Positions 8,652 through 18,867 are shown, numbered from the stretch's first letter. The stretch is 64,000 nt of DNA from Arcticibacter tournemirensis (GCF_006716645.1 NZ_VFPL01000001.1:3348001-3412000); one strand, 5' to 3'. Translations and numbers: made by a program. Notes: a model not told the origin generated them from the letters alone.

Positions 8652-9563
8652 TTGAAAAATCTTAAATACTATTTAGCTGCTATATCTGCTTTTTCTCTCT
8701 GGGGATTTTTTAGCCTGGTGTTAAGACCATTACAGGCATACTCTTCATTAGACATTCTCTTCTATCGTGTATTCAGTTGTGCGCTGATTATGTCGGTTAT
8801 ATCCATTCTCTTTAAAAGGAAAAAAATAAGGGACAATGTGAGTTTGTTTAGATCATTGCCGGCAAGAAGCAGGCGGGCAATTATCTGGTTAAATGTTGGC
8901 GGCAGTGTTTTTTTAACGGTCAACTGGTTCTCTTTCATTTATGTGATGAACCACGTCAGTGTACGGGCAACTTCGGTGGCTTATTTAGTTTGCCCGATAT
9001 TAACAACATTACTCGCATTCTTTCTATTGCATGACAGACTGAGCCGCCCGCAATGGATTTCTGTCGCGTTGAGCTGTATCGGATGCTTATTGCTCTCGTA
9101 TACCAGCCTGAGCGTGATGTTCTATAGTACTTTTATCGGGCTTAGTTATGCTTGCTATCTGATCAGTCAAAACAAAAACGCCAGGTTCGACAAGTTCCTG
9201 GTGCTCAATTTCCATATTCTTTTATCGGCTATTATACTGATGCCCTTTTACCCTGCGTTCGCAGGCGAGATTCCTTCTGACTTTAAGTTCTATTTTTACG
9301 TAGAAATCATTGCTGTAATGTACACCATCGTGCCATTGTTCCTAAATCTGTACGCGCTCAATGGTATTAGTTCATCGAAGGTGGGCATGTTATTGAATAT
9401 TAACCCTATTATTGCCTTTGTCTTATCTGGGGTTGTTTATCATGAACCGTTAGGAACCTTACAGATATTCGCCTATGCGCTGATATTCCTGGCCGTGATC
9501 GTCTTCAACGCGAAAGAGATCTTCGTCTCAATAAAAGGGGCTAAATCGAGCCATAACTATTAA
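8652..9563 (+). CDS. rarD: EamA/DMT-family permease, RarD-like
   Basis: About 303 residues, ten predicted membrane helices and the RarD N-terminus (LKYYLAAISAFSLWGFFSLVL). The open frame runs back to 8568, but its first 28 codons do not fit the family, whereas a TTG at 8652 is preceded by GGAG at 8641-8644 with 7-nt spacing and begins at the usual RarD N-terminus, so TTG is the probable start. RarD was named from chloramphenicol sensitivity in Pseudomonas and is a drug/metabolite transporter; the real substrate is unknown. A shared terminator separates it from the convergent DUF2911 gene. Confidence 0.8.
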   Translation: MKNLKYYLAAISAFSLWGFFSLVLRPLQAYSSLDILFYRVFSCALIMSVISILFKRKKIRDNVSLFRSLPARSRRAIIWLNVGGSVFLTVNWFSFIYVMNHVSVRATSVAYLVCPILTTLLAFFLLHDRLSRPQWISVALSCIGCLLLSYTSLSVMFYSTFIGLSYACYLISQNKNARFDKFLVLNFHILLSAIILMPFYPAFAGEIPSDFKFYFYVEIIAVMYTIVPLFLNLYALNGISSSKVGMLLNINPIIAFVLSGVVYHEPLGTLQIFAYALIFLAVIVFNAKEIFVSIKGAKSSHNY

Positions 9564-9693
9564 TGTCTCTTCCGATTTTGTCTTTTAATAAAAGGAATGT
9601 CGGGTCTACGGTGTTTTGTTTGGAAGATCTGAAGCCAATGCCAATATAAAAAACAGGCAACCAACACGCCAGGACATAAATTAAGATCCCAAT

Positions 9694-9731
9694 AAAAACA
9701 CAACCACTTTCTGAGAACGGTTGTGTTTTTT
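9694..9731. terminator. Bidirectional rho-independent terminator
   Basis: AAAAACACAACC at 9694-9705 pairs with GGTTGTGTTTTT at 9719-9730 around a 13-nt loop; the A-rich and T-rich flanks make it work in both directions, between convergent rarD and the DUF2911 gene. Confidence 0.8.
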
Positions 9732-9762
9732 TATTAATTAATACCCTTAACGATATCACAAG

Positions 9763-10611
9763 TTATTTACTTGCTTCGGCGATCAATTTCTTGTTTAAAG
9801 CTACGTAATCAGGATTCTTCTGAGTTTCTGCCTTTTTCATTGAACTCGTGGCAGAGGCGATCGCTCCTTTTTTGTCACCTTTCTTCAGCTGGATCTTGGC
9901 TTTTAGGTGTTCAATGTAATAGGCATCCGGCTGTGCTTTAACGGCTTCGTTCGCCCAATTGAGCGCCTTATCAAGATCAAGTCCTTTTTCATAGTACCAG
10001 CTTGCAGCCTGGAAGTAAGGTTTCTTTTCGCCTTTCATGGCAGTCTCTATTGAAGTCAGGATCTTATCGTCGATATCGGCTTTAACGTCAAATCCAACAA
10101 TTACATTGGCCCACAGCAACTGTACTTCGATCGAGTTAGCTGTCTGACTACCAAAAAGAATGGTAAAGTTCTCGATGTTAAAAGGCAATTCTTGAGGAAC
10201 AGCTGTAAATCTCAGCAGATCATCAGCTGGCGAATAGCCACTCGCACCCCAGAGTGTGAGCTTCTTGCTGAGGATAAATGTCCATTGATCTTTACCGGGA
10301 ATGGTGTATAGAGCGTATTCGCCCGCAGGAACTGCTTTCCCGTTCACGGTAACGTCTTCTCCAAACTTAATTTTTGTAGGCGAGTTGGCCCCTGTCCTCC
10401 AAACCTCTCCATAAGGAACAAGATCACCGAAGATAGTCCTTCCTTTCATTGCCGGCCGGGAGTACGTAACCGAGATACTGGATAATGCAAAATCCTGATT
10501 AATGATTTGTGTAGGACTCGCTGCAGGAGTTTTTACCCCTTGTGCAAAGCCTGGCGTCGCAAAGACCAGGGCAACACATGCACATGCTAAAATTTTTCTA
10601 AGATGTTTCAT
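9763..10611 (-). CDS. DUF2911 domain protein, exported
   Basis: 282 residues: signal peptide (ILACACVALVFATPGFAQ), then a DUF2911 domain with the diagnostic ISVTYSRPAMKGRTIFG, YGEVWRTGAN and VPAGEYALYTIPG segments (about residues 45-110), and a C-terminal pair of TPR-like helices from about 200. The family is widespread in Bacteroidota with no proven function. A CAAAGTTA (minus strand TAACTTTG, -7 type) at 10616-10623 lies only 4 bp from the ATG, which implies a leaderless or nearly leaderless mRNA. Confidence 0.85.
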   Translation of the reverse strand: MKHLRKILACACVALVFATPGFAQGVKTPAASPTQIINQDFALSSISVTYSRPAMKGRTIFGDLVPYGEVWRTGANSPTKIKFGEDVTVNGKAVPAGEYALYTIPGKDQWTFILSKKLTLWGASGYSPADDLLRFTAVPQELPFNIENFTILFGSQTANSIEVQLLWANVIVGFDVKADIDDKILTSIETAMKGEKKPYFQAASWYYEKGLDLDKALNWANEAVKAQPDAYYIEHLKAKIQLKKGDKKGAIASATSSMKKAETQKNPDYVALNKKLIAEASK

Positions 10612-10615
10612 TAAG

Positions 10616-10623
10616 CAAAGTTA
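10616..10623 (-). promoter_or_regulatory. -7 promoter element, very close to ATG
   Basis: TAACTTTG on the minus strand fits TAnnTTTG. It ends 4 bases before the ATG of the DUF2911 gene at 10611, so the transcript probably starts at or beside the start codon. No matching TTG is seen at the -33 distance. Confidence 0.4.
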
Positions 10624-10726
10624 AACTGTTACGCGACTTTTGGAATAGCCAGAAGATTATTCATTTTAAAGGAGGGGAGTTAAGGATATTTTCAATTTTT
10701 TTATCTTTACATTAACAACTAATCTT

Positions 10727-10825
10727 ATGACAATTAAACACCTACTCTTCCACCTCAAAAAAATAAGTCTCAGCCCCAGGGTTAATACAGAATGTGGGTA
10801 TAAAGGTCACAAATCAATACAATGA
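10727..10825 (+). CDS. Candidate 32-aa ORF overlapping the DUF2200 start
   Basis: A short frame ([15 protein letters not shown]..., one Cys) ends with a TGA that overlaps the ATG of the DUF2200 gene in an ATGA arrangement, typical of translational coupling. A TATCTTTA element at 10702-10709 resembles a -7 box except for its last base. It could be a small leader or a chance overlap. Confidence 0.25.
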   Translation: MTIKHLLFHLKKISLSPRVNTECGYKGHKSIQ

Positions 10826-11184
10826 ACAACAACAACAATACAAGAGTTTACAAAATGTCCTTCGCTAGCGTTTATCCGCTTTATATCCAAAAAGCTGAGA
10901 AAAAAGGACGTACAAAAGAAGAAGTGGACCAAATCATCTTCTGGCTGACAGGGTATGACGCACAAAGTTTACAACATCATATTGATAATAAAACAGATTT
11001 CGAGACCTTCTTCGCCCAGGCACCTCGAATCAATCCAAATGCTTCCAAAATTACCGGTGTAATTTGCGGTTACCGGGTAGAAGAGATCGAAGATGAACTG
11101 ATACAAAAGGTCAGGTACCTGGATAAGCTGATTGACGAACTGGCCAAAGGAAAAGCAATGGGTAAAATTTTACGAACTAGCTGA
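10822..11184 (+). CDS. DUF2200 domain-containing protein
   Basis: 120 residues. The family is recognisable from [44 protein letters not shown] and the closing [15 protein letters not shown] segment. It is a small soluble cytosolic protein found alone in many bacteria, without known activity. An Asn-rich N-terminus (five in a row) precedes the conserved part; the Met at residue 12 is an alternative start. It is followed 30 bp later by a DUF4920 gene that has its own -7 box, so the two are probably transcribed separately. Confidence 0.85.
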   Translation: MNNNNNTRVYKMSFASVYPLYIQKAEKKGRTKEEVDQIIFWLTGYDAQSLQHHIDNKTDFETFFAQAPRINPNASKITGVICGYRVEEIEDELIQKVRYLDKLIDELAKGKAMGKILRTS

Positions 11185-11214
11185 TTATATTTGCAATAAT
11201 TCGATAAATAAAAC

Positions 11215-11691
11215 ATGGGAAAAATATTGTTTCTGACTCTGTTATTGATCGGAGCAACTTATTGCTCCGCACAAACCACGATCACTCCTGCTGCTCCGGG
11301 AGTAAGTTACGGGAATGGTGTAGAGAAAGGTGAAAGTATTGGGCTTGCCACCCTCACCAAAAAACTAAACAGCGACTCAGTCTATACAGGCCGTATTTCC
11401 GGAAAGGTGATAGAAGTTTGCAAGAAGAAAGGATGCTTTATGAAAATAAGTGACGGGAACGGAGACCCCGTTCTGGTCCGTTTCACAGGCTACAGCTTTT
11501 TTATGCCGCAGAACATCGTAGGTAACGAAGTAATAGTGGAAGGAAAAGCTAAAGTAAAAGAAACTTCTGTTAAACAGCTGCGCCATTGGGCTGAAGATGC
11601 GGGTAAAAGTAAAGAGGAGATAGAAAAGATCAATACACCGAAGAAAGACGTTGAAATAATGGCCGACGGTGTGTTGGTAAATAAGGGATAA
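11215..11691 (+). CDS. DUF4920 domain-containing exported protein
   Basis: 158 residues with a signal peptide (FLTLLLIGATYCSAQ) and the DUF4920 core: GRISGKVIEVCKKKGCFM, DPVLVRFTGYSFFMP and VVEGKAKVKETS-type strands, forming an OB-like beta fold. The conserved CxxxGC pair could bind metal or form a disulfide in the periplasm (inference). TATATTTG at 11186-11193, 22 bp before the ATG, is a good -7 promoter element. Confidence 0.85.
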   Translation: MGKILFLTLLLIGATYCSAQTTITPAAPGVSYGNGVEKGESIGLATLTKKLNSDSVYTGRISGKVIEVCKKKGCFMKISDGNGDPVLVRFTGYSFFMPQNIVGNEVIVEGKAKVKETSVKQLRHWAEDAGKSKEEIEKINTPKKDVEIMADGVLVNKG

Positions 11692-11701
11692 TGCCGGTTA
11701 T

Positions 11702-11730
11702 AAAAGAGGCCGCCTCGCATGGAGGCGGCC
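11702..11730 (-). terminator. Terminator of the susCD transcript
   Basis: GGCCGCCTC (11708-11716) pairs perfectly with GAGGCGGCC (11722-11730) around a 5-nt loop. On the minus strand the stem is followed by TCTTTTAT, so it should end the susD transcript; it may also stop plus-strand transcription from the DUF4920 gene. Confidence 0.75.
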
Positions 11731-11756
11731 CAAACAATAATCAATCAACAATATTA

Positions 11757-13334
11757 TTATTGATCCTGGTACCCTGGATTTTGGGTTAGTTCGGGGTTAC
11801 GTTGTAGTTCATCCAAAGAGATTGGCCATACAAGATCCGTTTCCTTAAATACGGCACCTGAACCGTTGGCTGCTCCAACTAAGTTTTGATAGGTTACGGC
11901 GCCCTTGGTAGTTGCAGAGATGACAGGGAACTTTCCGGTACGCAGACAATCATCCCACATCTTAAATTCAAGAGGAAGTTCGCGTAGTCGTTCCGTCCAA
12001 ACTTCTTCTACAAAAGCATTTAGTGATAAAACTTGCAACTCTGTAGTAAACTGCGCTGCTGTTTTCCCGGAAGTACTGGCCCGCGCCTTGATTCGTGCTA
12101 AATACCCGGCGGCCTCAGCAGTCACAGAGTTAGCCGACCTTGCTGTAGCTTCAGCTGCAATAAGAAGCGCCTCCGCATAGCGATAGAAGTTCCAGTCTTT
12201 AGTACCTCTTCCGCTAGTAAGCAAAGCTTCCTCATCAAAATAATACCAGACGCCAGCAACGTTTGAAGTCCATTTTTTACCGTTATTGGGGTTAGTATAT
12301 TCCCAATGATAGAACTGGTTCGGCTTAATACGTAAGTCATCCGGAGTATAGACATTGAGGAAGCGGTCGGTAGGTCCGAACACTCGCTCGAAAATTGAGT
12401 ATGTAGTAAACACTGAAGTAGCAGAAGAGCTGAAGGCGTAAGTTGGCCACCAGCTGCTGTTGCTGATGCTCGCGTCATATTCGTACGCGTAAATTACTTC
12501 AGGAAGATCATCGGTTTTGCGCAACTTATTGTATGCGCTGTTCATCGCTAGATCATCGTTTGAAGTTAGACTGTGGGGAGAGTTAACTACTATTTTTGCG
12601 TATGTAGCTGCATCAGCGAATTTACCTTGTTGAAGGTAAACGTTAGCTAAAGCCATAGCTGCTGCAAATTTTGTTATACGGTGCCCGTTAGACGCAAAAA
12701 CTGAGGCCGGAAGAACATCCACAGCCTCTTTCAGGTCAGCCTCAATCAAAGCGTAAACTTGCGGCACTTCAGTACGTGCCAGATATATATTTTCAAGACT
12801 TTCATAGGGTTCTGTAGGGAGAGGAATAGCACCGAATGTTTTCACGAGATAGAAATAATTAAATGCCCGGAAAAACTTTGCTTCGCCAACGAGGCGTTTC
12901 TGCAGATTAGCGTCATTCATCGCGATGCCGGGAATATGCTTAATGGCTCCATTGGCAACATTAATTGCGCGGTAGCTATCATTCCAGATTCCATTCATGG
13001 TATTAGAAACTATTCGGGTATTCTGCTGACGCGTAAGTTGCCTGGCGTACAAGGTGACTAACTCCTGGCCTTCGTATGAGTTGGTGAAGTACCCGGTTAA
13101 CATCGTATTAATAGAAGCGGAAGGGCCAATATAGGCGCTACCAGCCGAAGCATAAGTGACCGGAGTTCCTAACCGATAGAGAGTATTTACGTTTTCTATT
13201 GCCTGCGCCTCATTTTGGTAATATACTCCAGAGGTTACTCCTGATCGTGGTTCCTCATCCAAAAAATCCTTGCAGGAATTCAATCCAACCATACTTCCGA
13301 GAAGTACAGCAATTGCAATATATTTAGTTTTCAT
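11757..13334 (-). CDS. SusD/RagB family outer-membrane lipoprotein
   Basis: 525 residues with a lipoprotein signal (GLNSC at about residues 18-22) and the SusD pattern: KDFLDEEP after the lipidated Cys, TPR-like helices (AKFFRAFNYFYLVKTFGAIPL near 150), FRYAEALLIAAEA-type helix near 390 and a C-terminus ending LDELQRNPELTQNPGY. It forms the surface lid that binds a nutrient, usually a glycan or glycoconjugate, over the SusC channel. It lies 17 bp downstream of susC in one transcription unit. With susC interrupted, its role is probably lost and its expression may depend on read-through or on an element-borne promoter. No glycoside hydrolase nearby indicates the substrate. Confidence 0.92.
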   Translation of the reverse strand: MKTKYIAIAVLLGSMVGLNSCKDFLDEEPRSGVTSGVYYQNEAQAIENVNTLYRLGTPVTYASAGSAYIGPSASINTMLTGYFTNSYEGQELVTLYARQLTRQQNTRIVSNTMNGIWNDSYRAINVANGAIKHIPGIAMNDANLQKRLVGEAKFFRAFNYFYLVKTFGAIPLPTEPYESLENIYLARTEVPQVYALIEADLKEAVDVLPASVFASNGHRITKFAAAMALANVYLQQGKFADAATYAKIVVNSPHSLTSNDDLAMNSAYNKLRKTDDLPEVIYAYEYDASISNSSWWPTYAFSSSATSVFTTYSIFERVFGPTDRFLNVYTPDDLRIKPNQFYHWEYTNPNNGKKWTSNVAGVWYYFDEEALLTSGRGTKDWNFYRYAEALLIAAEATARSANSVTAEAAGYLARIKARASTSGKTAAQFTTELQVLSLNAFVEEVWTERLRELPLEFKMWDDCLRTGKFPVISATTKGAVTYQNLVGAANGSGAVFKETDLVWPISLDELQRNPELTQNPGYQDQ

Positions 13335-13351
13335 ACAACGTCTCTTATTAA

Positions 13352-16300
13352 TTATAAAGTTAAATTGACACCGAGTGTGAATGTCTTTGCCCGGGGATAG
13401 GAGAAAAATGTAACATTCTGACCAAATCTATATCCCTCGCCCGACGTGATTTGAGAAGTACTTTCGGGATCGTAACCTTTAAAGTCTTTCGAAGTGATCA
13501 GCCAGGGGTTATTGGCACTAGCATAGACACGCAGTGCTGAAATCCCCATTCTTTTCGTCAGGCTGGGCTGAAAAGTATATCCCAATTGCAATACATTCAC
13601 GCGGAGATAGGAACCATCGACAATCCATTGAGAATCTACATTTGTATCCTGGCCGGCGTGACCGCTATTAGTCAGGTAAATAGCTTGCTGCATGGTATTA
13701 GGATTCGATCCGTTATATGCGTCAGTTAAAATCTCCTTTAAGCCATTGGTAATGCCAAAGCGATCGTAGGTAGAGTGAAAGAACTGCTGCATGGTCTCAA
13801 CGCCATAAACGAATTGCAGATCAAGGGTAAAATCAAAGTTCCCGTAATTCAGGGTATTGATGAAGCTTCCCGTCCAATCAGGAACGCCTTTACCCAAGAT
13901 TTCCTGCTTGGCTGAACGGTTAGGCCGACCGATTTTATCCATGGTGATATCACCACGTTCATAATCTTCAACCGTATATATTCCATTGCGTTTGTATCCA
14001 TAGAAGCTATTAAGGTTCTCTCCTACCCGAATGATACCATTAGGTCCGCCTACCCAGCCGAGCACTGTGATGTCTTCGTTATTCTCACCAAGTTTCAGAA
14101 CTTCGTTCTTATTAAAATTAGCATTCAGACTGGTATTCCAGGTGAAGTTGGTTGACTTTACCGGACTGGCAGTGATCATTAAGTCGACACCCTGATTCCT
14201 TACAGAACCTATGTTCCTCATTACTGAAGAAAAACCGGTAGTATTCGGTAGCGGTGCATCCAGCAATAAGTCTGTGGTTTTACGGTTATAATAAGACACG
14301 TCGAAGTTCAGACGGCTATCAAATAAACCTAACTCCACACCAACATCATAGGTGGCGGTCCTCTCCCACTTTAAATCATCATTCGGCATAGTACCGATGT
14401 ACGAATACGGAGCTCGTGAGCCGTTCAACAAATATGTCCCAGAAGTAACGTTAGCTAATTTTTTATAGGGATCGATTTCCGAGTTGCCAGTAATCCCATA
14501 ACTGGTATGTAGCTTCAGGTTGCTAATAATAGTGTTATTCTTTAAGAAATCTTCATTGGATACGTTCCAGGCAAGTCCCACAGAAGGAAAGAATGCATAT
14601 TCATTGTTAGCACCAAACTTTGACGAACCATCATAGCGGCCGGTTACCGTAGCCGAATACCGGTCGTTATAAGTGTAGGCCGCGCGGAGGAAATACGAAT
14701 TCATTCCCCACCTGTTATAGCTTGAATACGGCGAGGAAGGTGTACTTCCCACTCCCATATTGTACCACTCGAAGAAATCATTACTAAAGCCCTCAGTTCT
14801 GCCCCCATCATAGTTATAAGTACGTTCCTGCCATGACAAACCCGCCATTGTGTTTATGCGATGTTTATCAAAGGTTTTGTTATACGTAAGATATGTTTCC
14901 TCCTGCCAGTATAATACATCCGTATGGTTGATTTCCGCCCATCCATTTGGCATAGATATATTATTTAGGGTAATGGAAGAATATCCTTTATAGGCCTTTT
15001 TATGATTATCAACACCAAATTGTGTTTTCAGGTCGAGGCCATCTGCTAAATGGAATGTTAACGCTGCATTTCCGAAGATTTGTGTATTATAACGCATGCG
15101 TTTCTGCAGGTCCAGAATAGCAGCAGGATTGGACATCCCCTCAAAACCTAAAACGTTAGAAACAGTTGAAGATGCGGACGAGGTATATTTCCCATCAGGT
15201 TGGCGAAGTGGCAACCACGGCAGCATTTCAATCATGGTACGCCTGGCATCCTGACCTCCTCCATCTTCCGGAGTATAGCGACCCCAGGTGTGATTAGCCG
15301 TCAGGTTCACACTAGCTGACAACCAATCTTTTACCTTGGTGTCATAAGCGAGCTTACCGTTGATCCTTTTATTGTTGGTATTTAATACAATTCCTTGCTG
15401 ATCTGAGTAATTAAGAAATGTACCCATTGACGAGTTTTCATCACCTTGCTGAATATTCAACTGGTGGTTTTGAGAAGTAGCCGTTCTTGTAGCCTCCTTT
15501 TGCCAGTTAGTATTATATAGAGGATTACCATTGGAATCGAAGTAATTGGGATCATTGAACCATGTCTTTTTATCCAGCGACCAATTCTTGCCCTGCCACT
15601 TATTTTCGTTTTCCAAACCGATCATGAAGGCGTCGACCCACTCCTGCCCGCTAAGCACGTCCATATAATGCTGCGCGGAGCTAGAACCGAGAGAGCCTTG
15701 GTAGCTGATGGTCCGGCGCCCATCCTTATTGCCTCTTTTTGTTGTTACAAGAATCACCCCATTAGCACCACGGGCCCCATAAATTGCTGCAGACGAGGCG
15801 TCTTTAAGTACTTCAATCCGCTCAATATCGTTGGGATTTAATAAATGGAAATCTTCCATTACAACGCCATCAACCACATAGAGCGGATTTGATGAAGAGT
15901 TAATGGTGGCTGTACCACGGATGATAACGCGGTTGGCATACGCACCTGGCTGACTAGAGTTGGAGAAAATGTTAACACCGGCAGCCTTGCCTCTGAGGTT
16001 ATCCAGGGGACTAAAGTTCTGTGCTTTAACCATATCGGAACCCTTGGCAATGGCAATAGATCCAGTGACGTCCGATTTCCGCATGGTACCATATCCCACC
16101 ACAACAACTTCTTCTAATTTGGTATTCGATTTATCCATTCTGATCTCAATCGTATTTCTTCCATTTAAAGGAACCCGCTGACTTTCATATCCGATATAGG
16201 AAACTATCAGAACAGCATTCAGGTTAGGAACTTCGATTGAAAAGGCCCCGTTTACATCGGTACTGGTTCCTTTACCATTTGCTACCCCAAGTGTTACTCC

Positions 16301-16505
16301 AGGCAGCGTTTCGCCGGTTGAGGCGTCCTTGACCGTCCCCGTTACCTTTTGCACCTGTGGAGAAGCTGCGGGTTTATCTGCTTTTACCTCTACCTTTTTT
16401 GTTATAAAAATGATGTTGTTTTGAACTTTGTACTGAAGCGGCTGTCCTTCGAAACAGAGATCCAGTACTTTCATAATATCCAGATTTTTAGCCTGAACAG
16501 TAATT
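13352..16505 (-). pseudogene. susC (TonB-dependent receptor), 3' part, cut off by IS21-type element
   Basis: Encodes the rest of the STN domain (VQAKNLDIMKVLDLCF...), a carboxypeptidase-like regulatory domain (VTGTVKDASTGETLPGV), the plug with EVVVVGYG and the ERIEVLKDASSAAIYG signature, and a full beta-barrel of some 800 residues ending in LGVNLTL. Signal peptide and first half of STN lie beyond the insertion at 19119-19372. Joining both parts with one copy of the duplicated AATTAC gives 3,402 nt, an unbroken frame of 1,133 codons plus stop, so the insertion is the only lesion seen. Translation from the internal ATG at 16474 would lack an export signal. Confidence 0.93.
16500..16505. repeat. 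Target-site duplication, left copy
   Basis: GTAATT directly outside the left end of the IS21-type element; repeated at 19119-19124 directly outside its right end. Confidence 0.85.
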
Positions 16506-16513
16506 TGGAGATT

Positions 16514-16550
16514 CCGGAGATGCTGACCCCGTACCGGGCATACTGACCCC
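16514..16550. repeat. Left-end terminal repeats of the IS (two copies)
   Basis: CCGGAGATGCTGACCCC (16514-16530) and CCGGGCATACTGACCCC (16534-16550) are direct repeats spaced by 20 bp and inverted relative to the right-end copies. Multiple terminal repeats are a known trait of IS21 elements and are bound by the transposase. Confidence 0.8.
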
Positions 16551-16592
16551 CTAATTTGGCTTTGGCCCTTAGATTCTGAAGGCCTGACAATT

Positions 16593-17309
16593 TTACCTTT
16601 TTTTTCTTAGACTTTCACCTTTAAGTTCAATTCGGTAAGCGGTATGTACCAACCGGTCGAGTATGGCATCAGCAATCGTCTCTTCACCGATCACATCATA
16701 CCAGCTTGCCACCGGCAGCTGGCTGGCGATGATAGTAGATTTGCGACTGTGCCTGTCTTCTATGATTTCCATCAGGTCCATTCGTTGCTGCTGTTCCAGG
16801 TGAGTGAGTCCGAAGTCGTCCAGAATAAGCAGTTCCGTGCGTGAAAGCTTTTCCATAAACTTATAGATACTTCCGTCAATGCGGCTCATCTTCGTGCGCA
16901 GCAGTAACTTCTGCAGGTTATAATAAGCCACTTTATATCCCTGTGCACAAGCCTGGTGCCCCAGGGCAGAAGCCAGAAAGCTTTTACCGGCACCTGAGGC
17001 CCCGCTGATCAGAACGGCATCTCCACTGGAGAGATAAGTTCCCATGGCAAGGTCCGTAATCAGTGAACGGTCAATCCCCCTGGAGGCATCCATGTTCAGT
17101 TCTTCCACAGAAGCCCGGTAGCGGAAGCCAGCATTTTTAAGCAGACGGTCAAAGCGTTTTCCGCTGCGCTGTTCCTGCTCGGCCTGCAGCAGCAGTTGAA
17201 GGCCCTCTGAGAGGTTCAGTTCGTGATGGCGGCGGGTTTCCATCAGTACCTGCCAGCTGCGGCACATTCCATGCAGGCGCAGCTCTTTGAGTTGTGTTTC
17301 GATTTGCAT
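16593..17309 (-). CDS. istB: IS21-family ATPase helper IstB
   Basis: 238 residues, an AAA+ ATPase related to DnaC/DnaA that loads and stimulates the IstA transposase and selects targets. Walker A is GASGAGKSF near residue 102, Walker B LLILDDFG near 165, and the typical IstB arginine region RLVHTAYRIELKGESLR is near the C-terminus. The start at 17309 (MQIETQLKELRLHGM) is 1 base after the istA stop; a longer frame to 17384 overlaps istA and is not the likely start. Confidence 0.93.
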   Translation of the reverse strand: MQIETQLKELRLHGMCRSWQVLMETRRHHELNLSEGLQLLLQAEQEQRSGKRFDRLLKNAGFRYRASVEELNMDASRGIDRSLITDLAMGTYLSSGDAVLISGASGAGKSFLASALGHQACAQGYKVAYYNLQKLLLRTKMSRIDGSIYKFMEKLSRTELLILDDFGLTHLEQQQRMDLMEIIEDRHSRKSTIIASQLPVASWYDVIGEETIADAILDRLVHTAYRIELKGESLRKKR

Positions 17310-17310
17310 A

Positions 17311-18867
17311 TTAAAAGTGAATAGTGGATTGTATATAGTATTCTTTTCCTCTGATATTGTTATGGGCAGGAAGCGGCTGTTCAATGGCCTCCTCCTGCAG
17401 GTAGAGCGTCATATTGTTTTCCAGTATTTTCTGGATGGCCTTATAGGAGCAAATGCGGTGCTGCAGGGCAATACGGCAAACACGGGCGAACTTTTCAGGA
17501 TCGGTGTTCCGGTATAAACGAAACAGGCCATCACAGGTACGGTACAACTGCTCGGGATACCGGTCCTGCTGAAAAATGATCTCAAGGAGGCGGTAGAGGT
17601 CTTCCGACTTATAACGGGCCCGCTCCAGATAATATTCCGGACTGCGGTTCAGCCAGGCCTGATTAGCCGAACTCAGGTGTTCCTTTACCGAAGTATATCC
17701 CCCGCTGTAGCTTCTGATATGGACAGCCACCTGTTTCCCTTCAGCATAGATAGAGACCATACTGCGGGTATAGATCACCTTTACTTTGGAACCGATCAGG
17801 GCATAGGGCACACTGTAAAAGTGCTTCTGAACACTGACATGTCCGTTGCTGGCGATCTTGGGCTCACAATAGTGTTTCAGTTCAAAGTCCTGCCGGGGGA
17901 GCTCAGATAGTAACGGCTTTTCAGCGGCCAGGAAGCGTTCTTCCCTGCAGTAGTCCTTCCGCTGCATGCGGGTCTGGTTATGTTCCCGCACTTTTTCCCT
18001 GATGGCCTGATTTAGAGAAGCCAGATCGAAGAACTGCCGGTTGCGCAGCCGGGCATACACTCTGGTATAGAGCAGCTTTACCTGGTTCTCAACCAGACTT
18101 TTATCGCGGGGACGGCCCGGTCTTGCAGGCACGACCGACATCTGATAATGATTGGCAAAGTCTTCCAGGCTCTGGTTGACCTCCGGCTCATACCGGTTTG
18201 CCTTGACGATAGCAGACTTAAGGTTGTCGGGTACCAGTACCCGGGGCACCCCGCCCAATTCCTTCAGGCAGCAGGAAAGGGCATACAGAAAGTCGCCGAT
18301 TCGCTGAGAGGGTACAGCCATAGCAAAGGCATAATCAGAAAAAGGAAGGCAGGCTACAAACAACTGGCAACTGATGATCTCCCCGGTCTGGCGGTCTGTA
18401 TAACTGATCTGTTTGCCGGCGAAGTCGACAAACAGCTTATCGGCAGGTTCATGGCTTAATACAGATGTGGGTTTACGGGCAACAAGCTGCTGATGAAGAT
18501 GAAAGCAGAACTGAGAGTAGGCGTACCCCTGGGGAAAGCCCCGGATATATTCATCCCACAACAGCTTTCTGGTAACCCCCGTTTTTTTAAGCTCTTTGGA
18601 GAGATGTTCCAGCTTTCCTTTAAAATGAATATAACGGGGATCTTTGTAAGCAGGGTTACCGGAATGGAAACGGGTTTCCAGAACAGGATCCTCCAACTGA
18701 AGCAGTTCCTGCGGGTCCAGGGCAGCAGACTGAAGCTTGGCAAGGTAAGACTTCACCGTGTTCTTGCTGATGTTCAGCGTTCGTGCGATGGCCTTAATCG
18801 AATAGCCCTGGGTGTGTAAGCGTAATAGTTGTTTTATCTGACTCATGGGTCTTGGTTTTCCGGCCAT
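17311..18867 (-). CDS. istA: IS21-family transposase IstA
   Basis: 518 residues. An N-terminal helix-turn-helix (YSIKAIARTLNISKNTVKSY, about residues 17-36) recognises the terminal repeats. The DDE/RNase H-like core shows LFVDFAGKQI (first Asp), LVPDNLKSAIVK (second Asp) and KSLVENQVK (Glu), followed by the Mu-transposase C-terminal beta region. The length matches intact family members. It is transcribed with istB, which starts just after its stop. Confidence 0.94.
   Translation of the reverse strand: MAGKPRPMSQIKQLLRLHTQGYSIKAIARTLNISKNTVKSYLAKLQSAALDPQELLQLEDPVLETRFHSGNPAYKDPRYIHFKGKLEHLSKELKKTGVTRKLLWDEYIRGFPQGYAYSQFCFHLHQQLVARKPTSVLSHEPADKLFVDFAGKQISYTDRQTGEIISCQLFVACLPFSDYAFAMAVPSQRIGDFLYALSCCLKELGGVPRVLVPDNLKSAIVKANRYEPEVNQSLEDFANHYQMSVVPARPGRPRDKSLVENQVKLLYTRVYARLRNRQFFDLASLNQAIREKVREHNQTRMQRKDYCREERFLAAEKPLLSELPRQDFELKHYCEPKIASNGHVSVQKHFYSVPYALIGSKVKVIYTRSMVSIYAEGKQVAVHIRSYSGGYTSVKEHLSSANQAWLNRSPEYYLERARYKSEDLYRLLEIIFQQDRYPEQLYRTCDGLFRLYRNTDPEKFARVCRIALQHRICSYKAIQKILENNMTLYLQEEAIEQPLPAHNNIRGKEYYIQSTIHF

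Noticed and set aside
16544-16560. Alternative simple insertion with a TCCGGA duplication at the IS ends
   Set aside because: TCCGGA at both junctions is part of the inverted ends; using it as the duplication would leave susC out of frame, whereas AATTAC restores the frame exactly.
17310-17384. 25-codon N-terminal extension of IstB
   Set aside because: It overlaps istA; the family N-terminus starts at the ATG at 17309, one base after the istA stop.
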